Source: Melieria omissa (Eukaryota; Arthropoda; Insecta; Diptera; Ulidiidae). From it: 64,000 nt of DNA. The notes beneath the pieces are model-generated. The model was given only the letters and a program-made list of their open reading frames with translations. It had not been told where the DNA came from and ran no database searches. Below are positions 1 through 10,964 of this stretch, piece after piece. The translations under genes and the position numbers were made by a program. The stretch lies in assembly GCA_963971225.1 (NCBI GenBank), contig OZ020268.1, forward strand, positions 111,444,830-111,508,829. Direction: 5' to 3'. Every line of letters begins with the position of its first letter. Position 1 is the stretch's first letter.

Positions 1-876
1 ACAATGATGAAGCATTTAACATAAAACTATTACAAATCATATGAAAATGTTCATATGGATCATGAAAATTGGCATCGACATATATAAACTGAAAGCGATT
101 ATGTAATGCCTTCTTAAGCCATTACGACTTTGACTCGTTTCATTAATATTGGTTGTTAAAATGTGTCTCATGGTCAACTTTAACGTTCGAAAAGGCAAAC
201 ATTTTAAGTAGTTGAACAAAAGTACATAGCAGCAGACTAACCAACTAAAGCACTTTTCTTTGCCGATTTCTTAATGTCATGAATTATTTATTTATTTTGT
301 TCCAATTATTTGTTGGCTTTGCCTTTATTTATTTATTTCATACTTGTTCATTTGTTCAGTTAATGAATTATGCAATTTGTTTTTCTGTTTATTTATTTAA
401 ACTACTTTTTTCGCAAATAAAAAGTTTTTCACTTCCTTAGTTTAAACTAAGCGAGCAGTTGGCTTCCTTCACTCGTGCTCGTGCTTTCTCGTACTCGCCC
501 AACCCCCCTGGCGAATGCTGGGAAAATTTAAGTGTCCACAGCACGTGAAATGATTTCAAAGAAAAATACCAAAATACAAAATGCTAAATAATTCAATTGA
601 ACGCAGCGCAGCGGCACGCGCGCAGCACAGAGCTTCGTATAAATTTCTGTAACGTTTAGATGTGGTTTCGGAGCGCAGCCGGAAAAATTTGGCGCGACGA
701 CGAAATGCATTCGACAGTTTTCTAGTTGGCGCAGCCATCACAAACGCATGAATGTTTGAAAAGTTGAAAATATTATTTTTTTTTGACAACAATAAAAACA
801 ACCACATACATTTTTGTCATGTCGTTTTCACATTCGAATGCTTTATTTATGTTACGCTGTGCCTTTTCTGTTGCAG

Positions 877-968
877 GTCTTTCATGCGCCAAGGAACGTT
901 CAGGACGAGAAGCCATTCGAATTCAGCATAAGATACAAATTTATAAGTCAATCCGACGCTGTCGTCAG
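877..968 (+). CDS. CUB gene, first exon seen (end of an upstream CUB domain)
   Basis: The 92-nt exon follows a pyrimidine-rich tract ending ttgcag and is followed by the consensus donor gtgagt. Read from its first base it gives VFHAPRNVQDEKPFEFSIRY then KFISQSDAVV plus two bases of an arginine codon. The alternation of hydrophobic residues with F-E-F-S-I-R-Y-K-F resembles the last two strands of a CUB domain, where phrases such as GFxxxYxF are usual. The frame joins exactly to the next exon (AG plus A). Other frames across this stretch give unrelated short ORFs. The previous exon lies before position 1 and ends on a codon boundary. Confidence 0.75.
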
Positions 969-2203
969 GTGAGTGAGCGCGCAAATGCAAAAATGAATGC
1001 CAGAGTAAGGACACTTAAATGGTGGGTACACGGCAGGGTGGGAGCGGGGAATCGGAAGTGAGACAGTTGCAGTTTGGAAGACAATCTAAGACGATTGCGA
1101 AAATATTGAAATGGGACATGGGTTGCATGTGTCAAACTGCTGCGGCAGGTCGTCGGCATGGAATTGTCTGTCCACTTCGTTGTGGGCTTAGAGCGGCAAA
1201 TTGAAAACGAAAAAGTCGACGATATCGAAACAACGACAAATTGAATTTGATTGAAAAAAATTGTGTGTCGAAGCATTGAGGCTTTCAGCAAACTAATGCT
1301 AACACGTATTTTATGAGAGATAAAAGAGAGAAGGAGAGAGTAATGCAAGCATTCATGTAAAAATGTCATTGTGGAAAAGCCATTCATTTGAGTATCCTGT
1401 GGCTAGGCAATTTAATTGCTAATTGAAAACATAGTACAAACACGGTTGCCTTCTCTAAGAAAATTTATTTATTTTCGTTGAAGTTGAAGTCGATGAAGTT
1501 TTTATGAGTCCAAACAACCTTATTGTGTGGCATTTTTTTTCAAACGAAATAAAAGCAAAAGGAAAAAAAGTTCTAAGAAGAATCAACAGCACAATACAAT
1601 TAAATTCTTAACTATAGGTAGACTCTGCTGATGACATTTTTTTAAGAATTTATTAAGCCGAATTGCAAACATTCGAGCTTCTCTCTTTTGTTAGACTAAT
1701 TCTTATGTTATGATTGAGTTCGTTTATTATAGATTTTAAATTTCAAAGACACATAAAAATGAAGTTTCAATGGAAAAAATTTTATTGCATTTCCTTTTGA
1801 TTAGCCAGCTTTGTTTTTGTCCATCTGTCAAGTTACGTGTTGTAAAGTCTTAACAGACAAAAAAAATCTGAAAAATTATTTATTGTTTTTTCTTCATTGA
1901 GTGAGTTTGTTCATTATGGGGTTTTGATACAAAGCTTTAAGCTTTGAAGTATCTTCACTTTGTAGTAAACTGATAAACCCTTTTCATGTTCGTGGTATTC
2001 TTCTGGATTTTTCTATTTTGATTGTAATACAAAAATCCAGTTGCTTCCAAATACAATTAAAAAAACCAATGACAAACATTGGAGACGATTATTAATACAA
2101 ATCGAACAATGAACAACTCAAAAAAAGCATTGAATTCGTTAAAATTCACTACAAAGCTATTGAAAATCTAACCAAACCAACGTAAAATCTTAAACACTGA
2201 ATT
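969..2203. other. Intron sequence without a recognised feature
   Basis: Start of the 6.8-kb intron after the exon at 877-968. It is AT-rich, with stop codons in all frames and only short chance ORFs. I see no repeat family shared with the rest of the window. The 876 bases before the exon are similar intronic sequence. Confidence 0.6.
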
Positions 2204-2580
2204 TGATTGTCATGATGGAAGAGCATTTTTTGCTTAGTCAAATGCGTTTTTCGCTTCAAATCCCTGTCGAATCTATCCAACAATTCAGTTCACGCGGAAA
2301 AATCCACTGCTTCGACTGTTTCTTGAACTGTCTCTGATGTATTTTGATGGATCTATGTTTCATTCACTGTTACGAAAGGACCCAAAACGAGGTATGGATG
2401 CATTTAGTTCACCCAGAGAAGTCCACTGCTTTAACTCGTATATGGTTTCTGGTGTGATGGATCCATTTTTCCTTGAGATCATGCACTTTTAATCTGGATA
2501 TTTCAATATCATTCCATGGATTTTATCGAGAATTTCTGACGTGACAACCGCTTTTGAGAGACATGAACTTTCGGCGTCTC
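2204..2580 (-). pseudogene. Decayed mariner transposase remnant
   Basis: On the - strand, pieces of a mariner transposase appear in several frames. VTSEILDKIHGMILKYPD matches the linker between the two helix-turn-helix domains (usual VTPEIVxKIHDMIL). FVTVNET*IHQNTSET and a second phrase ITPETIYELKQWTSLGE match the region around the first catalytic aspartate (usual FVTxDETWIHxYTPET). TELLDRFDRDLKRKTHL then LTKQKMLFHHDNQ matches the approach to the second aspartate. Stops, frame changes and a duplicated middle piece show it is long dead. Terminal repeats were not found. A TTAA-flanked MITE begins 28 bp beyond its high-coordinate end. Confidence 0.6.
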
Positions 2581-2608
2581 TTGCACAAAAAAAGCAGTAA
2601 ATCACATC

Positions 2609-2836
2609 TTAACACTAGAAAGACCGCAACTTTTCCACACCACAAATTTTCTCGAAAAGTACACATCGCATTTGACTAATTTGTGTCAAAATTAATTAAA
2701 AGAAAATATAAAATTTGTTTACAATAAATAAAATAAAAATCACCAAAACAAAAGTTGTTAGAAATACTAGAGAAAATATAGATATTTAAAAAAGGAAAAG
2801 CCGTCAATATTACAGCAATTGTCTTTCTACTGTTAA
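2609..2836. mobile_element. Small TTAA-flanked MITE, piggyBac-like ends
   Basis: TTAA at 2609-2612 and 2833-2836 bracket inverted ends CACTAGAAAGACCGC and, reading inward from the right, CAGTAGAAAGACAAT. TTAA duplication and a CNNTAGAAAG start are the hallmarks of piggyBac transposons. It is only 228 bp including the duplications and has no coding capacity. The ends differ at several bases, so it is not young. Confidence 0.55.
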
Positions 2837-2984
2837 GCATTCAATTTGATGGTTCAGAGTCCACATAGAATTTATCAAGTCTTTACTTTGTTTCAGTGAT
2901 GATGATACTGCCTGATGAGCATACAAAATTAGCTTTTTCTTCAAATTGTAAACTAAACAGATATTTTTAACTTAACAGAGATAT

Positions 2985-3435
2985 TCATGTTCATATTGAA
3001 ATCCATTCCATGTTGAAGCCATCCCATCTTAAAGTGACAGTCTTTAGGAGAAAGCTGCCACTTCAATCCAACCTAACAAAGACATTACTGGCTTCGTAGC
3101 CATGTCAGTCTGATTAGGAGCTTCAGTAAATTAGGAAATATATGGTGATAGATGATTTTGGAAATAAATGGATTTTCAAATATTTCGGTTGACTAAGCCT
3201 TTTATGGGCTGCAGAAATCTTCCAAGATAGTAAAGGAGTTAGCGTGGTTCATATTGAAATTTATCCCACTTTAGAATTCATCCTAAGCCATCATTTTGAG
3301 CTCTTCTTGAAGAAAGCTGCCATTTTAACCTTATCTAACAAATACTTTACTGGCTTCGTTCTGATTACGATTTCAAGTAACATTAGGAAATAAAAATCTG
3401 AAGTTTCAAATATTTCGGCTTCAAAGATAGCAAAA
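2985..3435. repeat. Degenerate duplication of a roughly 190-bp unit
   Basis: Two blocks, about 2988-3180 and 3247-3435, share an ordered set of phrases: gttcatattgaaat, agaaagctgccact/att, aacctaacaaa/aacctta, tactggcttcgt and a run ending attaggaaat followed by tttcaaatatttcgg. The period is about 259 bp. I do not recognise the element; the phrase aagctgccac..aacctaac recalls the LINE tails elsewhere in the window. Confidence 0.5.
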
Positions 3436-3510
3436 GAATTCACAATCACCCTTAAGCATACATCTGAGCTCTTTTAGGATAATTAAGGATTAGAAATCGG
3501 TAAATAATTG

Positions 3511-4160
3511 ACACTCAAGACAGCACGTCGCAATGGCAGGTTTTGATTTTGCAAATTTCTTCCACGTATTTTTTTTAGTGGTACTTTTCACCACTGTCAC
3601 TAAATAAGATCAGTGATTAGTAAAAAAAATGCAGCTATCACTAAATGTATTTACTGGTAGTGGAAAGCATAGTGCACTATGAATTTAGTGCAAAACCCTC
3701 CATTTCTGATGAAAAATTGTAGCAAAACAAAAGTTTTATCCAGCTCTGCGTTGCACTGTCGCAAAAGTGCTACGAGGAAAATACGGTAAATTAGCTTTCA
3801 TTGAGATTTGGTTAGACAGAGAGCTTTCAAAATTAGACTACGCAGCTCTGCAATGGTGTCGTCAGGAATTTGGCGTATTTATGGTTGTTTTCCTTTTTTG
3901 GTTGGAAAGTTGTTCAATACGTTTTATGTTAGGTGTTAGTTGGGTGCATGTCACACTGGCGCACAGTTCTTATGCTGAATTTGACGTTTGTTGCTACTCA
4001 TTTCACAGTTTGGCCACATTTTGCACAAATGTAGAGTGCGACCATATTTTTGTGAGGTTAGGTTAGGTGAGGTTAAGTTAAGCTTATGTTGTTTGTTGGT
4101 TATGTTCTGTTGAGTTGGGTGAGGAAGGGTATATTCGGGTCGCACTTGGTGACCCAAACG
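3511..4160 (+). repeat. Unclassified repeat, unit A
   Basis: First of three homologous units (A, B at 4669-5290, C at 5309-5786). Shared landmarks in order are ctcaagacagcacg, a palindromic ggtacttt.caccactgtcac, gatcagtgattag, gttgcactgtcgcaaaagtg, gcaatggtgtcgtcaggaat and a GGTTAGGTTAGGTGAGG stretch near the end. No transposase or RT motif is visible. A chance ORF recurs because the units recur. A LINE scrap separates A from B. Confidence 0.7.
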
Positions 4161-4165
4161 AACCG

Positions 4166-4540
4166 TTACGAAACCATTCTTATTGAACAGTAAATATAAG
4201 CCTCAGTCTCTTTCCGAGTAAAAGAATATGACCTCTTGAAAAAGTGCTGTGATTTCAAAATTCGTTCGTTAAAATACGTTCTCCAAGAATCTTGACCCCA
4301 GTCGGCGTATTCGACGTTTCTGCAGCCCAGGCACTGGCACAGGAAGTGTTGTGTCATTTCTACTTATTTTCTTATCGCCGCAATCTCTGCGAGCTGGAAT
4401 GAGCATGGAACCAATAACGAAGTGTCCGGTGATGACTTCTACGAACTGTCAGTTTTTCAGGTTTTCAAGGCTATTTTCAAACCATTTCACAGTATCACAT
4501 TGTAGGTCAGACTATCTCTTTATCTGTAATACATAGTGTG
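4166..4540 (-). pseudogene. Non-LTR retrotransposon scrap, Cys-His tail after RNase H
   Basis: The - strand reads MTQHFLCQCLGCRN and then RTYFNERILKSQHFF, matching the pattern ETxxHFLCxCPxLxxxRxxxLG that ends the second ORF of several RNase H-bearing non-LTR elements. Upstream on the same strand (4370-4470) the text resembles the VITGHxxxGxHxxxxG segment but is shifted in frame. Only about 120 codons remain, sandwiched between repeat units A and B. Confidence 0.5.
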
Positions 4541-4668
4541 CTAAAATATGTCATCAGCATGAAATTTGATTCAGATTTGATAAGATATTGTATATGACTT
4601 TTTTGTTTGTTATTCTTTTGATCTATTGTTAAAATGAGATTTACCAAAGGCAAAAAATCCATACAGGT

Positions 4669-5290
4669 AACTCAAGACAGCACGTTTCAATTTTAAAATT
4701 TTCTTCCCCTTATTTTTTTGTAGTGGTACTTTGCACCACTGTCACTAAATAAGATCAGTGATTAGTGAAAAAAGGCGGATATCACTAAATGTATTTACTG
4801 GTACTGGAAAGCATAGTGCACTATGAAGTTAGTGGAAAACCCTTCATTTCTGATGAAAATGCAAAAAAATATAGCAAAACAGAAGGTTTATGCGGCTCTG
4901 CGTTGCACTGTCGCAAAAGTGCTACGAGGAAAAAACGGTAAATTAGCTTTCATTGAGAATTGGTTAGACAGAGAGATTTGACAAAATTTGACTAGACAGT
5001 ATTGCAATGGTGTCGTCAGGAATTTGGCGTATTTATGGGTTTTTTCCTTTTTTGGTTGGAAAGTTGTTCAATACGTTTTATGTTAGGTGTTAGTTGAGTG
5101 CATGTCACACTGGCGAACAGTGTTGTTTCTGACAACAACTTCCAGCGAAACACGCAATTTGACGTTTGTTGCTACGGATTTCACAGTTGGGCCACATTTT
5201 GCACAAATGTACAGTGCGACCATATTTTTGTGAGGTTAGGTTAGGTGAGGTTAGATTGAGTTTATGCTGTTTGTTGGTTAGGTTCAGCTG
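4669..5290 (+). repeat. Unclassified repeat, unit B
   Basis: It carries all the landmarks of unit A, from ctcaagacagcacg to GGTTAGGTTAGGTGAGG, plus a short extra stretch near 5120-5155. It is the most complete of the three. The spacing of the gcaatggtgtcg landmark is 1154 bp from A and 531 bp to C. Confidence 0.7.
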
Positions 5291-5308
5291 AAATATATTT
5301 GATTTCTC

Positions 5309-5786
5309 AGCTATCACTAAATGTATTTACTGGTAGTAAAAAGCATAGTGCACTATGAAGTTAGTGGAAAACCATCCATTTCTGATTAAAATGAAAAAAA
5401 ATTGTAGCAAAACAAAAGTTGTATGCGGCTCTGCGTTGCACTGTCGCAAAAGTGCTACGAGGAAAAAACGGTAAATTAGCTTTCATTGAGAATTGATTAG
5501 ACAGAGAGCTTTCAAAATTAGACTAGGCAGCTTTGCAATGGTGTCGTCAGGAATTTGGCGTATTTATGGGTTTTTTCCTTTTTTGGTTGGAAATTTGTTC
5601 AATACGTTTTATGTTAGGTGTTAGTTGGGTGCATGTCACACTGGCGCACAGTTCTTATGCCGAATTTGACGTTTGTTGCTACGTATTTCACAGTTTGGCC
5701 ACATGTTGCACAAATGTATAGTGCGACCATATTTTTGTGGGGTTTGATTGAGTTTATGCTGTTTGTTGGTTAGGTTCAGTTGAGTT
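5309..5786 (+). repeat. Unclassified repeat, unit C (5'-truncated)
   Basis: Homology to units A and B begins abruptly at cagctatcactaaatg, so the first 110 bp or so of the unit are missing. It ends with gtttgttggttaggttcag like B. The direct, head-to-tail placement suggests duplication in place rather than three insertions. Confidence 0.7.
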
Positions 5787-6137
5787 ACACTTGTGGACAT
5801 GTAATTAAGTCACACGAGTCACATTTTCCTTTAAGTGTAATAATAACGGCACATTGCTTCGTTTTCAGCTGGAACTACTGTAGAAATGTAGTCCCGTTAT
5901 ATGACATTCCAAGTGGGATAGCTTCAGACAATTAACTGATTTAGTTTCGAAATAGTCGGTAGTTGATTCACACACTCTTCATTGTGAAGCGGACAGATAA
6001 TTAAGTTACTTTGCTTTAAATTGGTATGTTATGGTAAATTTGTGATTAAAAAGTATTTTTGGTAGTTAAAACTTTTTTAAGTGATACTTTAAACATTTCA
6101 GCACCTTCTAAGTTGAAAAAAGCAACTTTTTCTTATA

Positions 6138-6386
6138 ATGGGAAAGAATAAGAGTTCAACTCCCGGCGAAAGGTAGACAATATGGAAGTGCTACAGAAAT
6201 TTGGGAAGTGTGGCCAAAGTAGTAAAGGACATTATGAAAAATTCAACACTTTTGAAAATGTGCCGCGAAAAAAAAACCAAAAACTACTCCCACTAATGAC
6301 GGGGCCATGACCCGGATGAGTAAAGCCGATCCCTTCCTCACGTTGACCGAGATAAGGTCGCGAATGGAGACGGAATACAATGTCTC
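6138..6386 (+). pseudogene. Tc1-family transposase N-terminus, broken and cut by a SINE
   Basis: An ATG at 6138 opens MGKNKSSTPGER*, then KCYRNLGSVAKVVKDIMK, a helix-turn-helix like those beginning Tc1-type transposases. After a frame change the sequence reads KPKTTPTNDGAMTRMSKADP and then FLTLTEIRSRMETEY, resembling the second DNA-binding subdomain, which in such proteins follows an RPxKTTP hinge. The coding homology stops where a SINE begins on the opposite strand. The catalytic domain is absent on the far side. A possible terminal repeat near 5790 (acacttgtggacatgtaatt) has no partner I could find. Confidence 0.6.
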
Positions 6387-6705
6387 ATATTTCACCCGTT
6401 TTGAAATGTGTATGCAACACTGCTCGTTCCAACATGATACAGCAGACATTTAAATGGATGGATGGAGAAAGAAAGGGGGAGGGACCTACAGTTTAACGCC
6501 AAATCTGAACGGCAATTGGCTGTTTTTCTTTCACACTTGGAGGTTCTGTGATTGTCTATTAAGAGCGCATTTGTGCGATTCTTGTAATTCTCATGTGCTT
6601 TATGTGGATAGCGATAGAAGTAGATGAGCGTCTAACCAGTCCGAGGTGGGAATCGAACCTAAGGCCTCTGGTGTGAGAAGCTGGATCCGCTGGACTATTG
6701 AGGCA
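6387..6705 (-). mobile_element. SINE family B, copy 1 (3'-truncated)
   Basis: Read on the - strand, it starts with a tRNA-like head containing AGTCCAGCGGATCC and the internal promoter B box GGTTCGATTCCCACC. It then has the conserved body TCTATCGCTATCCACAT, ATTACAAGAATCGCA, the core GCCGTTCAGA..GGCGTTAAAC with TGTAGGTCCC, and the inverted pair around TTGCATACACATTTCAAA. It stops near ATTTCACCC.., so the LINE-like tail present in other copies is missing or mutated. Confidence 0.85.
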
Positions 6706-7206
6706 GGAAGGCTATTTTTGTTACTTCTACGAGTTAAATATTCGGCAGATATTTATTACTTTGAATGGATTAAAAAACCTGTCATATTCCAAATTAAATT
6801 CAATTTAAAAAATATTTATTTATTTCATGAATTAAAAAAAAAATTCAGATTCGTTTTGAAGTTTCCCAATAAAACCAAAAAAATAAAATAAATATCACTT
6901 TTCATTTCATGAATATCAAACGAATATTAAATATTCGATTTCTTGAAAAATAATTTGTTGTTATTCATTTTAAAAATTTCTTTTATAAATACTAATATAT
7001 CACATATCCCATGCATGTGTTGCAAAATAATATAAGGCAGTGTGGAATAAAATAAAACCCATTTTTTTTTGTTGCATACAAGTTGCAAGTGTAAAGTTGA
7101 AACGCATTTTGAATGCATAAAAAGTTTTAATAAAACGCAACTTTCGTAGTACCACAACAAAATCGTCAATTGTAATCAGGTTTAAAAGCAAATTATTGCT
7201 GCATTA

Positions 7207-7318
7207 ATTTGGCAATCGAATAGTTTAACAAAATCGACTAAAGTAGATTAAAGTAGAATAGAATCATTTTGCAATCGAATAGTTTAACAAAATCGAATAA
7301 AGTAGATTAAAGTAGAAT
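7207..7318. repeat. Two-copy direct repeat, about 62 bp period
   Basis: The phrase gcaatcgaatagtttaac followed by aaaatcgactaaagtagatt..agtagaat occurs twice in a row with few differences. It lies 400 bp before the exon at 7728. No function is evident. Confidence 0.8.
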
Positions 7319-7727
7319 TGAATAAAAAGTTTAATATTTATCATTATTTTTCGCTTCATCTGGCAGCTGCAATTCAGTGCCGCCTTCTGTGTTATTAGAA
7401 GCATTCAGACTGCTGCGAAATTCCTTGGCGCACTCAATAAGCGTCCGAAATAAAGCCGCATTGGCAATTTAAGCCTTTTGCATTCTTGCTCGGGGGGTGA
7501 CAGGGGGACGCTCGCATAGCCAAATAACACGTTGCATAAACAAAGTCGTGTGGCAGCAGCAGCAGCAGCAGCACCGACAAGCTGCTCGCACTAATTCGAC
7601 TCTAATTCCGTTGGACAGTGAAAATTTTCAATAAAATGTTATTCAATTTATAAAATGCGATTTGCTGGCTGCATTCATTGACTCATTCATTCGTTCCTTC
7701 CTTTTTTTTCTATACACACCAACACAG

Positions 7728-7964
7728 ATACGGACTGCCCGATAAGCCGCTCGAGCTGGGACGTGTCACACCTGGCACATATTGCACGCGGCAGTTCGAC
7801 GAGTGCTACCGGAACAAGTGCCGCCTGCAGAGCCCCAATTACCCGGGCATGTACCCGAGGAATGTCACCTGCTACTGGACGATACGCCAGAAGGAAGTTC
7901 CTACCAGCAAGCATGCCATGATTGCAGTCAGCCAGGAGAATCAGCACAAGGCGCTGGTCAAAAG
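7728..7964 (+). CDS. CUB gene, exon with the first half of the complete CUB domain
   Basis: The 237-nt exon lies between acceptor caacacag and donor gtacaa. It codes for YGLPDKPLELGRVTPGTYC, then the cysteine-rich TRQFDECYRNKC and the CUB hallmark RLQSPNYPGMYPRNVTCYW. Cysteines at residues 50 and 57 probably form a linker disulfide, and those at 62 and 79 the first CUB disulfide. NVT at residue 76 is an N-glycosylation sequon. The exon ends in the charged stretch HKALVK followed by a split arginine codon. The donor is slightly weak, but the frame in the following intron diverges into unrelated sequence ending at a stop, and the join to the exon at 9049 restores a perfect CUB continuation. GC content is clearly higher than in the flanking intron. 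Confidence 0.93.
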
Positions 7965-9048
7965 GTACAACAGTCGAACAGTTCGTAATTTCTACAATGT
8001 CCCATTCGGTGCCGAACTTGTGTGAAAACTTTTTCGATTGCATTGTGTGCGCTGTGAGCGTGGCACGAGTTCATTTCATTTCATTTCGTTCTCTATATTT
8101 TGTTGTTGTATTTTATGTGCTTTTCAATTGCCGTTTGCAATGAAAATCAACAGATTTAGTGCTGGCGTCCATTGTGCGATTGAATGGCGGCGCCGGTTCG
8201 CTCATTTGACCATTGTGCGCCGCCGTATCGGAGGTAACGAGACGTGGTCTAAGCCGAAATATCTGCCCGAATACGTTTATTTATTTGACAAATTCCAATT
8301 TGTGCCAACAATAAAAAGCGAACAAGCCAAACTTGTGCCAGCTGCTCGCCGCGGCAGCATTCAAAGCCCAAATTAAAGTATCCATACCGATGGTTTTATT
8401 GCTCGCCAACTCGTTGCCGGCAGCGGCTTGCACCCTTTGCCCGTTTGCGCGTGTATGCGAGGCAAATTGAAAAATGTTTTTCAATTTAATCCGGCATTTG
8501 ATTCGTGAGTAAATTGCATGGAATTAGCACAAATCGCCGAAATGCGCGCGAGTCTGTGCCGCTGCCATGCAACGCGCATACGTCCCAACAACCGCCGCAA
8601 GCCGCCACGCCAACAGCACAAACAGCGCACCAACAACAACAACACCACCAACAACAAACAAGTCGCCACATCACTCGCATTGCGCATCCGTATCGGCAAA
8701 TTGTCTGATAACAACATCACGGCGGCCATACGCAGCAGCACGAAATGCATTGCAGCGATTAGATTTAAGGTTTTATTGTACCCCACGCGCCGCACCCATC
8801 GCACACATTGCTGGCAAAATTGAGAATTTCAATCACATAAATCCGGCATTATCTGGCGCGCTGCGTGCGCCGGCAGCGCTTGCGGCTAGAAATAATTTCG
8901 TTTGCCATCTCGCTCGCATAATTCCTAATTAAATTGGAAATTTTGTGTCGCCCACATCGTCGCTAGACGAAAGTTTATTTCTCTGCCATTCATTTCATTT
9001 CATTCTAATCGAAATTTCAATTTGTATTGTTGCTGCTTTTTTGTGCAG

Positions 9049-9207
9049 ATCCATTGCGAGCTTCAACAAGACGTCGCGCTCGATACGCGCCTGGTCCGAC
9101 TGCACGGGCGAACGGGATCATCTCATCTTCTACGACGGCAGCTCCACCAATGATCCCGTACTGGCCAAATACTGCGGCGGCGACTGGCTGCCCAGAGTCG
9201 TGTCACG
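9049..9207 (+). CDS. CUB gene, exon with the second disulfide pair of the CUB domain
   Basis: The 159-nt exon lies between acceptor ttttttgtgcag and the consensus donor gtaagt. It codes for SIASFNKTSRSIRAWSDC, then TGERDHLIFYDGSSTNDPVL and AKYCGGDWLPRVVS, with arginine codons split at both ends. The cysteines (residues 128 and 152) are the expected third and fourth CUB cysteines. The D-H-L-x-F-Y-D-G-x-S segment is the family signature, and the aspartates in it and in the preceding loop usually hold calcium. NKT at residue 116 is a possible glycosylation site. This is the most clearly conserved exon in the window. Confidence 0.95.
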
Positions 9208-9294
9208 GTAAGTAAACGAGATGTATAATTTATGAAATCATAATAAAATTTGTATGTACGTATGTCCTGCAATGTGATGTACGCGTAAATGTAT

Positions 9295-9674
9295 TGTTAC
9301 GAAAATGACTTCCCTAAGTTCGTTTTGGCTTGTGCTTGAAAATAAAACCACTTTAATTATTGAGCGCAAAAACGCAGTCAGAAACCTACCATCACTTAAT
9401 TTACAAATCTATACTTGTTACTACTTTACACTACTACTTTTGCATGTAGCATTACCCCTTTTTTTGCTCGAATCAGAATCGTCGCTCTGCGCACTGCTGC
9501 CTTTTATACTTGTTTGGTTTATCGTGCCGATGGTTCTTGCACATTCCATTACCATTCGAGAACCATCCTTGCCATATCGGAATTAAAGCAAGTTTGCCGA
9601 CTCTAAAGTGCGTGCCTAAAAGTATGCTTGGAAGCATTCATGCATAGCACAGCACAGAGTGCCTCATCGGTACA
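9295..9674. mobile_element. Solo LTR 1 (380 bp)
   Basis: It begins TGTTACGAAAATG and ends ATCGGTACA, giving the TG...CA ends of retrotransposon LTRs. GTAT occurs immediately on both sides (9291-9294 and 9675-9678), as a 4-bp target duplication. It shares with LTR 2 the start TGTTACGAA, an internal TTGTGCTT..AAAATAA block and a terminal block GTGCGTGCCTAAAAGTATGC. No coding region or primer-binding site accompanies it. A gypsy-type origin is the usual explanation for 4-bp duplications, but this is not proven. Confidence 0.7.
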
Positions 9675-9678
9675 GTAT

Positions 9679-9977
9679 TGTTACGAATATTAATTTCTGT
9701 AGGCTTATTCGTGTCTCTGGATTGTGCTTCAAAATAAGAAAAAACTGCAATTCTTCAACGCAGTTAATAACCAGTAATAACTTTATTTACAAGTTCCCAC
9801 TTTAATGTCTTTCTGTAATTTGTGTGTGTGAGTCATCTTTGCGAATGTTATAGCGAAATTATAGCAAGTCGACCGTATTCTAAAAATGCGTGCCTAAAAG
9901 TATGCCAGTAAAAGCATTTTTGTGCATAGCACAGCAACCGGGTGCCTTGCATAGCGACAGGGTGCGTTATCGTTACA
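9679..9977. mobile_element. Solo LTR 2 (299 bp), adjacent to solo LTR 1
   Basis: It begins TGTTACGAATATT and ends TATCGTTACA and is bracketed by GTAT at 9675-9678 and 9978-9981. It is related to LTR 1 but diverged and shorter, with the same terminal block TGCGTGCCTAAAAGTATGC and GCATAGCACAGCA. It therefore belongs to the same or a sister family. Confidence 0.7.
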
Positions 9978-10426
9978 GTATATATAAATTTTCTCCTTGA
10001 TAAACGTTTTGTAGCACAATAAAACTCGTATTTTTGAATTAAATACATTTCAACTTTTAGTAGTTATACTCTCTTTGGATAATCTGTGTGGAAAATTGTA
10101 TTAAAACCTTGACTAAACCATATCCAACCGTACATCTTTCAAGCGGCTGCTGCAAAATAAAAATTTATAGGAATTGCACTGGAACATTAAATAGATTACA
10201 TCAATATTGCCAGATACCTGAAATGACTTTCTTCTAAATTAAAAAAAAATACTGAAATTTCATCTCAAAAGTTAAAGAAAATCCCTAACATTTTTTTATA
10301 ATTTGCCATTTTGTCATTTTAAAGGAATTAAACTTCTCATAAAAAAAAACAAAAATATATACATAGGTTCATACAATTTTTTTTAATGCAGCCGTTTTTA
10401 TAAATCTTCAGCTTAACAACAAAAAC

Positions 10427-10899
10427 TTAACCCTTTCGCTACAGCTTTTTACTGGGAAAAGTTCAAATTTTAAATTTTACGTTTTAAGCTTCTATTTAGT
10501 TATGTTAGCAACAATCCATAAGAAATTTTTTAATTTTTTTACTCGGACCCTGTATTTAGAGCGTTTTTCTCTGAGAGCAACCACATCGTTGTGGCTGTAA
10601 TAATTACTTAAACATACAACTTTTTACGCATAAGGAAAATTTGGAGATATCTTCATTTACTTCAGCCAAAATTTAAAAAGAAAAGTATCTAAATTGAAAG
10701 AAAACGTCAAAAAAAAGTTATCTAATTTTTTCTGCTTCTTCTTCCTTTACTATGTCAAGATGTACTTAACTATTCAGTTTATTAATTTCGTATTTTTCCT
10801 AAAACTATTCTAAGAAACAACAACAAAATTTATTCTTGCAACCATAGAGAATCTAGACGTCCGTAAAGTAGTATGGCAACAAAATAGCGAAAGGGTTAA
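10427..10899. mobile_element. TTAA-flanked MITE, CCCTTTCGCTA family
   Basis: TTAA at 10427-10430 and 10896-10899 flank inverted ends CCCTTTCGCTA (exact for 11 bp). The interior is AT-rich and noncoding. The right-hand half, read on the - strand, is clearly homologous to 24104-24340 (shared phrases include aaaaatacgaaattaataaa and cttgacatagtaaag). Confidence 0.75.
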
Positions 10900-10964
10900 C
10901 AAAACAAAACATATAAATGATTTGAACAAAAAGTGTCGTTTTTGGCCAAAATATGTTTTATTGC

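Noticed and set aside
3767..4066. ORF repeated in units A and C (SIRFMLGVSWVHVTLAHSSY)
   Set aside because: It recurs only because the DNA repeat recurs, is broken in unit B, and has no protein-like conservation pattern.
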